A DNA stretch of 64,000 bases from Azolla caroliniana (taxonomy: Eukaryota > Polypodiophyta), in assembly GCA_043228905.1 (NCBI GenBank), contig JBHGNT010000006.1, forward strand, positions 22,444,001-22,508,000, written 5' to 3'. The notes beneath the pieces are model-generated. The model had not been told where the DNA came from. It did no database searches and worked only from the letters and a program-made list of their open reading frames with translations. Both the position numbers and the translations under genes were made by a program. This document shows positions 20,481 to 31,863 of this stretch, one piece after another; the first letter of the stretch is position 1, and each line of letters begins with the position of its first letter.

Positions 20481-23090
20481 AAACACCAATGGGTAAAAAT
20501 TAGAAAGTTTCATTTTATTATTTTCTAAAAAAACTAGTTTTTGTTTTCTTTTTCCCAATTTACCATTCAAATATTAACTCATACATTTGGACTCACATAT
20601 CATGAATCGCGGTAACCTATAATGTACCTCCCAAAACACTGAAGCTAAAAATAAAACCTTGGTCGTATGTGTCTTTGTTAGCAAACCTTGCCAATTGTTT
20701 ATTCCTCTCTTTCTCTCTCTCATAAGGTTTTCTTGTCTTTACAACTTTTATTTACTTACAAGTGTTTATTTTATATGTGTTTGGATCAAGTTTTAGTTGA
20801 TGATAGTCCATGGCATGGCTGAATTATAGAAAGTGATTCTCTCTCCGATTAAAAAATGCACTCATTAATGGTTGATTCGTCAATGTCACGATATGATGAC
20901 CAATTGCTCGTCGACTTCACAAGGAGATACCTTTTTCTTTATTAATGTAATGTCGTGGTTTAGGGGAGAAACGTGAAGTGGTAATCGTTGACAATCTTAT
21001 TGATAAAATAAATGAATCAAATTTACATTCAAGTCGGCAGACAACTTAAGATAACATTGTCTCTACTTTCTACTTTCAATATTCTATATTCAATGATTGT
21101 AAGGATGAAACTTTTTCCATTCTCCAATCAAAGACCATGTATATGAAATATAGTTTCCATCTATAAATGGAAGTATTATGTTCGACTTAGCATTGACATT
21201 AACACTTAATCAAGTTGAGATATTATAAATTATTTACTTTTATACCAACGGGTGATTTATCTCGGGGAGTATGTGAAAATTATGTTCACGTATCCACAAA
21301 TAAGTAGAGGTATGCATCTATGTGTGTGTGTGTACATGTGCAAAATATTCATTGTGTAAATATGCGACAGTTGCGAAAACTTATCATAAGGACTAGTGTA
21401 CAGTTCTAATGCTTGTACAAGTTTGTCATAATAGCCACAAACAATGTACACACAAACCTACCATGAAAGACCCCAACAATGTATAATTCTAGCAGTTGTC
21501 TGGACTTGGTACAAAGGAAACCTACATGATGTGTTCCACATCACATATTACATCTAATTATTAAAAGGCTTCCTAGATAGTTTGGTGACGCACACCACAT
21601 TTTACCTCCTCACACACATATATGAATACATCCTCATGTGTTATGATAGTGTTCAAACTTTTCAAAGGACTCGTGGATAAGATATATCCAAAAACTTTCA
21701 TTATAAAGGAAGCATGTACATAATATGTCCCATGGATCAAATTATTCGATTAAAACACATGTAATGTCTTTCATAGACCATAAATTGTTTAAAAATTAAA
21801 TATGCCTAACATCTTTTGTGGAGGCTTTGGGCATTCTCTTCTAGGTTCAAACCCTTTAACACTTGTCATTTGCCTCAGTTAGCGAAGTGCTTATTAATGA
21901 TATTAGTTCTAATCAAAAGCTTGCTATTGTCATTGAAGAGGATTTTTACCTGTGATAATATGTGTTCAGTCCAAGATTAGTGGCAAGTAGACATAAACTT
22001 TTACCAATTAGAGGTTTCAATGACTAGGTGATGTCCTTTTATTCCACACATGGTTTAGATGTGGCATCAATGGCAATCATACATTGGCTTTCACCGATTT
22101 GATGTTCTATTTATATGCATAAATATCAATATAATAAATCGCAAGGTTGGATCAATGGAAGACATACTTCGACTTTTCTCTGAGTCATGTACAACATATG
22201 GGATCAATGGTCCTTAAACCCAACACATGTGTTTTCCACGTATCACCAATATAAAGAAAACATTGACTGTTATGGGCTTGATCTCACATGGTCATCTACT
22301 CATAGCGAATATGTACAATTTTGAGGGAGTGAAGTCTTACATACAAGCACGATCTTTATCGACTATATGTCTCATTGATTGGGATCAAAAGGCCCTAAAA
22401 TGTCATTTCATGGTTTACACATGCGGTGAGGGTAAAGCGAGCATCATAATTTGCCGAATTGATCCCATGATGCATGGTCAGGCAATATACCAACAAACCA
22501 TCATGGTAGATAAAATGATGTTGATGCGATTCCAATAGGGGGTGCAAACTCCAAAACCAACACTATAACTATTCAAGGTTCCTTTTCATGTTTTTTTTTT
22601 CATATACCTTGCCAAGAAAACAAACAAACCGAGGGAGGTCTCCAACCAATCACACACTTCCTTCCACAAGTCCGCCCATGTGGATGGAACGAATTGCAGA
22701 TATCGCGCACACTCTTGAGTTCATGCGGAGGTTACATTTTCACATAGAAGGAGAAACCAAAGAGGAGAGGCATTCATCCAACTAGATATGAGGAGAAAGA
22801 AAGAAAGAATTAACATCTTCTAACACCAAAATTGGCCCGTGAGACAGTTGGTTTACAACAAAAATGGGGTATTTACCCATTCATCGAAAGTAAAAATAAA
22901 AAATAAAATAGAACTTAAGCTAAAGAGTTCTAGTAAAAAAAAAAGAGCATGTACGATGGCTTTATACTAGGCCTAGTTTCATTTCCATCCAAGTCTCTCG
23001 AAAGAGAAGCGGGAGGTCAAAGGGTTTCGATGTGGATGGTGGCCCGTGATCAAACACGATATGCTTCTTTCTTTGTGTTACATAACTAAA
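20481..23090. other. AT-rich spacer without recognised genes
   Basis: No exon-intron pattern, RNA gene or element was recognised. Scattered short open frames, such as 22227-22538 on the plus strand (103 codons), resemble no family I know and have no neighbouring exons. Confidence 0.4.
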
Positions 23091-23107
23091 ACATCGAGTA
23101 AATACAT

Positions 23108-23269
23108 TCATATACCGTATACGTATACATATACATATATATATATACATCCAAAACTACATAAAAGGAGAAAGGATAAAATGATATGCTTCTTTTTTGG
23201 TAGATAACTAAAGCATTGAGTAAATACATATACATATACATGTACGTATACACATATACATATAGACAC

Positions 23270-23333
<64 letters not shown>

Positions 23334-23345
23334 CATATATGTATG
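23108..23345. repeat. TA/TACA/AC microsatellite cluster
   Basis: Runs of ACATAT units (around 23225-23300), (AC)n (about 23300-23319) and (TA)n (about 23320-23333) lie about 1 kb before the start codon of WD40 copy 2, just upstream of its presumed first exon. A shorter ATACATATATAT run lies at 23120-23150. Confidence 0.9.
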
Positions 23346-23439
23346 TATAATGTATCAGTATGTATGTATGTATTATAAAGTGGTAATAATAACTTGCCGA
23401 CAATCAATCACCCCCTTCCCCTGTTCCTCCTCTGTTCCT

Positions 23440-24281
23440 CTCAGATCGCTGATTCTTCTTCTGCAGCACACACGCACAATCACAGATATTCGCCGCATCG
23501 ATCTCCAGACTTCACAGCTCCCTCCCTCCCTCTCAGTCATCTCGTCCGCCTTCCAGGTTAGTTACGGTGGAAGATCAGGGCCGGGGTTTAGGTTTTAGTC
23601 TGTTTTTTTTTAAGATCAGGGTTAGTTTTAGGTGTAGGCGAAATCAGGTTTAGGTTATGGGGTCCATGTTAAGGTTTGATTTTATTTTTATTTTTGTCCA
23701 ACACATCGTTAAACAGAGTGAATTTTTTTTCTCCAAGGTCAGGGTTACTGTATCGAGAAAACAGAGTGAATATTAGGATTAGGTTTTATTATTATTATGA
23801 GGACATCAAAGAAACAGAGTAAATTCTCCCCAAAGACGAGGAATGAGTTTAGGGTTACAATCAGGGCGTTCATTAAACAGAGTGCAGTTTTGCTTCTAAG
23901 ATTATTGGTTTGCTACCGTATAAAAATAGAGTGAATATTAGGGTCAGGATTGGGGTTTCCTGCTACCATATCAAAAGAAATGGAATGGATATCCTCTTCT
24001 TGCATCAGGGATAGTGCATTAGCACGGTCAAAGTTAGGGTGCATTGTTCCTCATGAGTTTAGGATTATCTGTTATCATACAAATAAAACAAACTGAAGTT
24101 TTTCTTCCAAAGTTAGGGTTGGTGTCTTGTGGTTTCGATATAAAAAAGCAGATTGAATGTACCTTGTTTTATCTTTTAAGGTTATGCGTTGTGATTTTTG
24201 TCACCATAATTGGAAAATACTGAGTGATTTTTTTTCTTCTTTCTTTTTCTCTGGTACTTCTGTACATGGTCTTTTTTCCAG
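23440..24281 (+). promoter_or_regulatory. Probable 5' UTR exon and leader intron of WD40 copy 2
   Basis: CT-rich sequence up to 23556 ends CTTCCAG followed by GTTAGTTACGG, a plausible donor. The acceptor TTTTTTCCAG at 24281 leads into AGAATTGGCTTTCAATGG with the start codon. The intron is T-rich as plant introns are. The transcription start itself cannot be placed. Confidence 0.5.
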
Positions 24282-24295
24282 AGAATTGGCTTTCA

Positions 24296-27200
24296 ATGGC
24301 GCATATTCAGAGGGCTGGTTATGATCATGCCATGCCAGATGAATTTGAATTTGCAGATTTTGATGAAGATGAAGATGAATTCTCGGAAGATATGCGAGAA
24401 GATCAATTTGGGTCTGATTTTGATGATGAATTTGATTCGGTGAGCATACTTTCCTTTGCCTCTTTTGGTTCAAATAATCTATTATAACTATATTCCTTGT
24501 TATATGTGATCACCACAAGAATGTTTTTTTGCTGTCTTATTTATTTGTCTATGTAACTAAAATGATAGAATTACTTGTGTGTATATTAGTATATTCAACC
24601 CTGGAATCAGCATGTGTATATACAGTTACTAGGACATGCACATACCAATTCCATGTATAGGTTGTTACAAGTATATCTTGGTAGATGTAACTGAAATACA
24701 TGTGCTTAACAAGGATCATGCATATTCACCTTTTATTTATCTTGGTTTATGTATTCAAGGATTATTCATAACGTTAGGACTTACATATTAAGTTGTAATG
24801 CATAGCAGAGTAGCAGATTGATGGATACAACTGCTGCTCAGGCAAGGCGAGGAAAAGATATTCAAGGGATTCCTTGGGAACGCTTAAATTTTACTAGAGA
24901 AAAATATAGGGAAAGCAGACTTCAACATTATAAAAATTATGAGAATTTAAGTGTCCCACACGAAGAGTTAGAAAAGGTCAGATAATTTATTTGACCTTCT
25001 TCCACTGAGCATTTCATCTTCAAAATAGTTCATGGGTTAATGATTCAACAATCAAGTATCATTTATTGATTGTGAATCTCAATGACAGGAATGCCTGCAT
25101 GTGACCAATGATTGCAAGTTTTATTCATTCAGACACAATACGAGATCAGTGAAGTCCACAATTGTACATTTTCAGGTAACCTCTTCACGAATTCTGTTAT
25201 TATTCCTGATGACAACCGTTGGGTCAGTGAGTTGATAACTCTTCTTGGGCCATTTTGAATTATATAATGGCATTTAGAGATAGTTCCTAAACAGTTTACT
25301 CGTTGTGATGAATGGAAGTGCAAATAATTGATATGTTTGGTTCGAATATCTTCTGTATCATGCCCAATTAATGGTATGTTTTCATGTTCTGCTGCTCTTT
25401 GCAAACCCTTTTAGTATTTGCAACGTGATAAATCGTGTCGCTGTTCTTTTGCATTAATAGATGACATTTAGAGACAAGGGTGAAATTTAGAATTTGAAAG
25501 GCAAATTTGAATGTGGAATGGAAGTTTACCAACATACAAGCTATTTGTAGGATAAACCCAGGCTCGCCGTACCAATTAATTGCCCATATACATAATCTGG
25601 AACAATTCCAAGTACTTCTTTGGCTGCATTGCAGTAGTAAGCCGCATATAACTCTCGTTATTGCCATGCCCAATCTCTGAATAAGGAACGAAGTCCAGAA
25701 ACATTTCTTGTTAAACAAGCCAAGAGGTTTCCATTTCTAGCTCTAATTTATAATGTTAGTAATTGAATCTATTCTACTATATGCAAAGGCCTATATGTTG
25801 GCTTGACATCACACAGAGACTTCATGGTGAATCTAAGATTCCCATGGTCAGTTGCTTAGTTGAGCTCATGTAAAGAGGTCATATAGGAGAGAATGTTGTT
25901 GAAGCATTACCATAGTTTGATCAAGAGAAGATGAAGTCAATATTGCTTGATAAGAAGTGTTTTAAGCTGTCATAGATGCGCTTGTAGTTGATTGGCACTT
26001 TAGCAATTGGCAAATCCGAACAGTTATACAACACTCGAGAGCAAAGGGTCCGAAGAGAGAAGTGAAAGAAGGTGATTAACTTCATTCTTTTTTCATTGCC
26101 ACCATTTACTTAGTCATTTGGCACTTAACCCTTATGAAGTTGCGATGGACAAATTACGACTCCTTTGTAGAAGTCTTAAGTCACCAGAGCTCAGCTGTAG
26201 GCTTTAGCTAAACAATGTCACTTTGTAAATACATAGTAAAGAAGACCAGAAAGAAAGATATATTAATTCTTTTTAAGAGACCAAAATGGCCAATAAGACC
26301 AAACACAAGATTACATCTTATGTGTCGGCTCGTTTTTGAGAACAACAAACCAAAATAAATGTTATATTAATGTCTTTTAGGAGGCCAAAATGGTCAATAA
26401 GGCCAAACAAGTGGTTACATCTGAAGTGTTGTCTCGTCTTTCAGAACAACAAACCAAAATAAATGTTACCAAGTAAAAAGAAGTAAAACCAGATAAAAAG
26501 AGTCTAAAGAATCTTGTTATCTGTACATGTAAAATTTTCAAGTCTGATATATTGTAATTTTTGTCTTTGAAAGATCTCTAGCATAGGTTGATCCAGAATG
26601 AAGAGGTAATGGCCTTTATCTGTCGATGACAATTGCCATCAAAGAATCTGGGCATTGTTTAATCTAGAAATGTTTATTGACGCAATACCTGGAGTAGTTT
26701 TATTGCTCTTTTGAAGCTGAAAATGGAAAACATTATCTTCTAGAAAACTTGAGTTTTCTTGTAAGTTTTATTATCAGTTCCATGTGTAGCTATTCTTCTT
26801 GTAAGGTGCATCTTTCTGGATGAGCCTCAACAGGGCTTAATATTGATATTTTCTAGCAATCAGATGCTTCTTTGCTCAGGCTGTTTCTGGAATCAGCTTT
26901 TTTTTTTTGTTTGAGAAATTTCCCTTGTTAATGGAACTCTTACATTTTTTTCTGGCTTATTTATACCCAGATGACATCACAATGTTAAATGCTTGCACTC
27001 AAATTATTATTATAAATCTTGTGCTATGAGCTCTCTTAAGCATCTAATTGATTTGTTAAAGAAATTTCTCTGTTTCTTGGAATTGTAAGAATTTTCTATT
27101 GGAGTATTTAGAACTTACAAATGGCTTTGAAATATGCTGTACAGCTTAGAAATCTTGTTTGGGCTAGCTCCAAAAATGATGTTTATGTGATGCATAACTC

Positions 27201-29298
27201 ATCTGTTCTCCATTGGTCTCCCATAAACCGGAAGAGAACCGAAGTTTTAAATGCTGCAAGGCCAATTGTCCCATCTCCAGAGGTATGGTTGATTCACAAT
27301 TGTGCGAAATCCATCCTTAACTAGAATTTTTATTTCTTGGAAATTTTCCATTAATCAATGCGTAGTTTTATTCTGCAGGCAGAAAGAAGTGGATGGTCTT
27401 CACAACATGCTATAAGAAACTTGCAAATTAGTAGTATGTGTGTGAAGGGTAATCTTCTAGTTGCTGGTGGATTTCATGGAGAAATGATTTGCAAAGTAAG
27501 TTAAAGCAACCAAGCATGATTATGTAGGGCTTTCTTGTTCTCCTTCATTTTACTCAATAATTAATATTTCATAGTTTCTGGACCGTCCTGGAGTGTCTTT
27601 CTGCACGAAAATTACCTATGATGAGAATGCCATCACAAATGCTGTTGAAATATATGAAAATTCCAGGTATGATACAAGTAAATATACCTGGTTATTTCCT
27701 TGTTATTGAGTTGATGACATATTGATTACAATTTCACATTTTGGAATTACAGTGGTGCCACAAGGGTGATGACATCTAACAATGATTCTATCGTTAGAGT
27801 TTTTGAGATTGATAAGTTTGAAGTACTTCAGAAGTTTTCCTTCCCATGGCCTGTTAATGTACATGCTCCTTTGGCCTTTTTCATTGATATGGTGGTTTTA
27901 TCGTGTTGTGTTCAATAAGGGTTTTCCAGTTTGTACAGTAATGTTATCCTCTTGACTAATATCTCAGCTAAAATACCTGCCTTACATGCTTTTTGACAGC
28001 ACACATCCATTAGCCCCGATAAACGACTTTTTGTTGTTGTGGGTGATAGTGCAGATGGATTTCTTGCAGATAGTCAAACAGGCAAGGTAATGACCTCTAT
28101 GAGAGTTTTGCTAAGAAATAGTCTTATTTCATATCATCTGTCCTCTTTATTAAATATACTTTATGTTGTAGTACGGAAACCGAGCTCATGGTTTTCTCCT
28201 AGAATGGATACTCTAGATAAGATTTTAGGTTGCTGGCACAATAACGAGAATACTGTATGTTGTTCGACATAGGTTCATATCCAATGACTCTGTATCATAG
28301 GACTTTATGATTTTTTGATATGATCTCTAATCCTAAGTCAATTTCTTTTATAGCTTATTTGGTATCTCTTTTCTATGCTGTTGAAATACCGTAGGGTTGA
28401 AATACCATAGGGTCTGTCAGCTCAGGCTGACAAGATTGTATTTTGGTTCATGATGCTACTTGGCACTGGTGCTGTAATGCTCCGGTTTGGTGGTTTTCTA
28501 ATTTGTTATAAACATTTGTTTTTCTTTTTGCAGTTCTAGTCCATGCTTTGTGTGAATATGTTACAAAATGCCTTGGTTTTCTGTTTTTGAAAAATTTAGC
28601 TCTCTGGTTTTTGTTAATGTTTGTGACAGCGCAAACTGCTATATAAACTAGTTTATAATGGTTCAGGTCACATTGAGCAGGCTTACACATGCGAATTCTG
28701 TTAGCTAATATGTAATGATTTTTTCAATCAATCATGATTTTGGTCTATATCGATGTAAACTGCAATATGAAAGCTACATTGAACATTTTTTACTGAAATA
28801 TTTTGATATTTCTTGTTATGCAAGATATTAGAAACTCTAAGAAGGACATATCTAATGTTTTCTTAAATCTTGTTGGTATGCCAGGTATTACAAACTCTAA
28901 AAGGACATTTAGACTACTCTTTTGCATCAGCATGGCATCCAAATGGGCATCTTTTCGCAACTGGAAATCAAGATATGTCCTGTAGACTCTGGGACGTTCG
29001 GAACTTAAGCTCTTCTATTGCTGTTCTGAAAGGACAAATAGGAGCAATTCGCTCTCTTAGGTTCACAACAGATGGCAGATTCCTTGCAATGGCAGAGCCA
29101 GCGGACTTCGTTCATATTTTCGATGTTTACCGAGATTTCACAAAATCTCAAGAGATAGATATTTTTGGCGAGATAGCAGGCATATCGTTTAGCCCTGACA
29201 CGGAAGCATTGTTTATTGGTGTAGCTGATCGGACATACGGAAGCTTGTTGGAATACAATCGACGCCATGTGAATACTTACTTGGATTCCTTATGCTAA
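24296..29298 (+). CDS. WD40 repeat protein, C2A9.03-like, copy 2 (complete)
   Basis: Nine coding exons join in frame: 24296-24439, 24809-24976, 25089-25175, 27145-27282, 27379-27495, 27575-27666, 27753-27858, 28000-28086 and 28885-29298, giving 450 residues, the usual length for this family. All introns are GT-AG. A 5'-UTR exon probably ends at 23556 (CTTCCAG then GTTAGT) with an intron to 24281. The N-terminus is strongly acidic (FADFDEDEDEFSEDM), then GKDIQGIPWERLNFTREKYR, the family signature, followed by the WD propeller (GHLDYSFASAWHP, CRLWDVRN, GAIRSLRFTTDGRF, GISFSPDTEALFIGV). The likely role is a protein-interaction scaffold; no pathway is firmly known. Intron 3 (25176-27144) is the longest and holds a LINE-derived tandem repeat. 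The second half is duplicated at 1-2241. Confidence 0.9.
26265..26470 (-). repeat. Two tandem copies of a LINE 3'-UTR segment
   Basis: Two units of roughly 107 bp repeat AGACCAAAATGGCCAATAAG / AGGCCAAAATGGTCAATAAG and AACAACAAACCAAAATAAATG. The reverse complement matches the sequence after the LINE frame at 36330-36420 (GAGACAACATTTAAGATGTA ... GCCATTTTGGCCTC). It lies in intron 3 of WD40 copy 2, opposite to the gene. Confidence 0.7.
27012..29265 (+). repeat. Direct segmental duplication, copy 2 (partner 1-2241)
   Basis: Collinear with the left edge of the window as described for copy 1. It begins within intron 3 of the gene at the latest and ends 33 bases before the stop codon. Notable differences are a second CCGTAGGGTTGAAATA-type repeat near 28390 that is single in copy 1 and scattered substitutions. 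Confidence 0.93.
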
Positions 29299-31390
29299 AT
29301 GGAGTCGCAACATGGATTTCATTTGGTTTCTTCTTTGCCAGGGGAAAAAGGAAAGAAAGCAAAATTAAGAGTTGAAATTGTGCTGTTGGAAAAACCCACT
29401 TAGTAGTAGAGGGCGCTTCATCAAAGGAGAAGGAATGTTCAGAGTTGAGAGTTATAATAGAGAATGGGTGTAAATGAACCATCTCCTTATATTATTTCTT
29501 CAGGCGACAGGCTCTTGGGAATGTCCTCTTGATGTTATAGCTTTTTTTGTAAAAGAATGTATTTATGGAGTCTGTAGAGAGATGTGTAAAACTCAATTTT
29601 AATACTGATTGTAGTGTTGATACAGGCATGGATTATCATATTATAGAACCGTTTTTCTTTATCGGATGTCCCCCCCGTCTCTGTTATTGTTAGATCTTGG
29701 ATTTGGCAGTGTTGGCAGTGAAGCAACCCACTTCTTTTCTATAAGAAATATTTGTATATAGTGCAATTAATCTATTGGACTTGCTGAAAGAAATTGTGTG
29801 CTTAGCGAATATGAAATATGTATGACTTCTTTACCATCACAAACTATTTATCTGAAGCTGTGTGTGATTCAGTTTTTTTAGTGGGATAGCAGAAGTATAT
29901 GCCAGAGGACAATTGATACATCTTTTGTTGGTTGACCTCTAGAGAAAGGCTTGGAACTTTTTACGGTATGTGATTTCTAACAGCAAACGGTATGTTGGGA
30001 GTCCAAAGCCCAGCTAATCTGATCTGTACCTAAACAAAGCTTGCACGACTTGCCATTTGTCATCTTTCCTAAAAATTGCAATGGACACCTATCAATGTGC
30101 TTTCCATGTGGTTTTATATCCCTATGATTTGTGCATAGTTGATGCTCATGCACATTGTTTGCATTCTTAGGTCGGTGCTATAAATGTAAAGCATGAAGTG
30201 GAAGAATTGGTTCATGTTTTGTAATCCCTTATGGTCGCAAGTATTGGGAAACGATGCCATGGTTGAAGTAATATTTTAACTACTGAAATTAAGACTAAAT
30301 GGTGATCATAGTAGTTTCTTAGTTGCAACTTTGTCACATGATACTAACGTAACTTTACTTACATATTGTGATTCGTTACATGTTCATAATTTGATATTTG
30401 GCTTTGACGTGCTCTTAGATCAACAATGTTCATAAATTGCTAACCTGCACGGGTGAAAGTAGCACTTCCAAAGGATGATAAACACAATTTTTCTCACCTC
30501 TACCAAGAGAAACCTCATCGAAGTTTCCAAATATGTCATTGTGCAAGTCCATTCTTGTGGCAAATCATCGTATGGAACTTGCATGTTTAGTTGACTTGAG
30601 GCATAAAGTGATGTTATACCGTACTATGAGCATTCCTTTTTGTTTGACAAATGGCACACAACATCAAGGTTATGAAGCATGGGTATTAACACTAGTCTAC
30701 CATGTATCTAATGATGGGTTTAAATAATGTAACTTGTGCTTGGTTTAATCGAATTGTTAGAGAGAGGGAATAGTCAATATAGTGCAACACGTTCATTAAA
30801 ATCATGTGGTTTGCGCAATAAATTAGGTCAAGAAGTATGTTAGAATTTTGTTTGTTTACTTTGACATGTTGACATTCACCAATGGTGAGTAGAGGTATGG
30901 ACCCATTTCACATGGATCAAAGACATATTTATCACAAGAGAGTAGATCTACATAAGTCGAAATCTCTAGAGTTTGCACGGCTCCCGTGAGCCATGTCCTT
31001 CGACCCTCGAAAGTGTCAAAGCCCATCAATGACCGAAATCGGTAAGAGGGGATCACACAAGGGGTGCCCAAGATTCCCAAGAGTTAAAAAAAGAGAGATC
31101 AGCACAATCATATCCGTCGAACGAACAATGCAGGTGTCCACAATTGGTTTCTTCTTCTTCTTTTCTTCGTGGGAGGAAATGTGCTCACGGTCAAGAGCAA
31201 ATTCTTTTTGTGTCCAGGGAAATGGCCGAGCAAAGTAGGGTTTCGACTCGACATGTAGTAGGAATAAGCAGGGACTCTGGGATGGGCGGGCGGGACAAGC
31301 AAGGCGGACGGATTGCTAGGGATTCTGGAGAACTGCTTGTTTTGTTGGAGGAGACAAGAGGTGAATGATTGATGAGCCCACAATGTGAAG
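29299..31390. other. 3' UTR of WD40 copy 2 and spacer to STRAP
   Basis: The first few hundred bases are probably the 3' UTR of the WD40 gene, though no single poly(A) signal stands out. The rest is spacer without recognised exons or elements. Confidence 0.4.
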
Positions 31391-31436
31391 CCATAGCCAT
31401 AGCCATAGCCATAGCCATAGCCATAGCCATAACCAA
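31389..31436. repeat. (CCATAG)n hexanucleotide microsatellite
   Basis: About seven perfect AGCCAT units lie roughly 430 bp before the STRAP start codon. Out-of-frame translation gives spurious Gly-Tyr or Met-Ala repeats. Confidence 0.93.
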
Positions 31437-31479
31437 ACCCCAACTTTCTTCTACTCGGCCAAATCTTAGGAGAGCTTGA

Positions 31480-31863
31480 TTCCAAGCTCAGTCTCCCCCA
31501 TGAAATAACATAACACACAGAGAGAAATAAAAAAAAAAGCCCTTCTGAATTCCTTCTTCTTCTTCTTTTCCCTGTCTCTCCATCTTTCTGTGTCAACCCT
31601 AAGGCTTTTGTCTCCTCCGCGACAGAATCATAGAAGACTGAGAAAGATAGAAGAAGAGAAGAGGAAGAAGAAACAACAAACCCACCAATACAAGTTCTGA
31701 CATCAAGAACCTGGAAGTTTTCTTCTTCTTCTTCTTCTTCTTTTTGCCCTTTTTCTCTATATTGTTTCTTCTTTCTTCTCTACATTTCTCTTTCTGCGGA
31801 GATTTGTTTCTGAAACCCCTAAATAAAACGAGTTCCTTCTTGTTTTTCTTTTGATTTGAATCG
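31480..31863 (+). promoter_or_regulatory. Probable promoter-proximal region and CT-rich leader of STRAP
   Basis: The stretch before the start codon is rich in CTT/TCT runs (31550-31575, 31721-31745), as is common in plant 5' leaders. No unambiguous TATA box or transcription start could be assigned. Confidence 0.4.

Noticed and set aside
22227-22538. Plus-strand 103-codon frame in the spacer
   Set aside because: No family resemblance, no splice partners and no promoter sign; its length is within chance for this base composition.
23086-23403. Minus-strand frames rich in Tyr, Val and Cys
   Set aside because: They translate the TA/CA microsatellites and have no coding character.
31108-31596. 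Minus-strand frame of 162 codons with a Gly-Tyr run
   Set aside because: The run comes from the CCATAG microsatellite, and the remainder matches no family. It lies in the STRAP promoter region.
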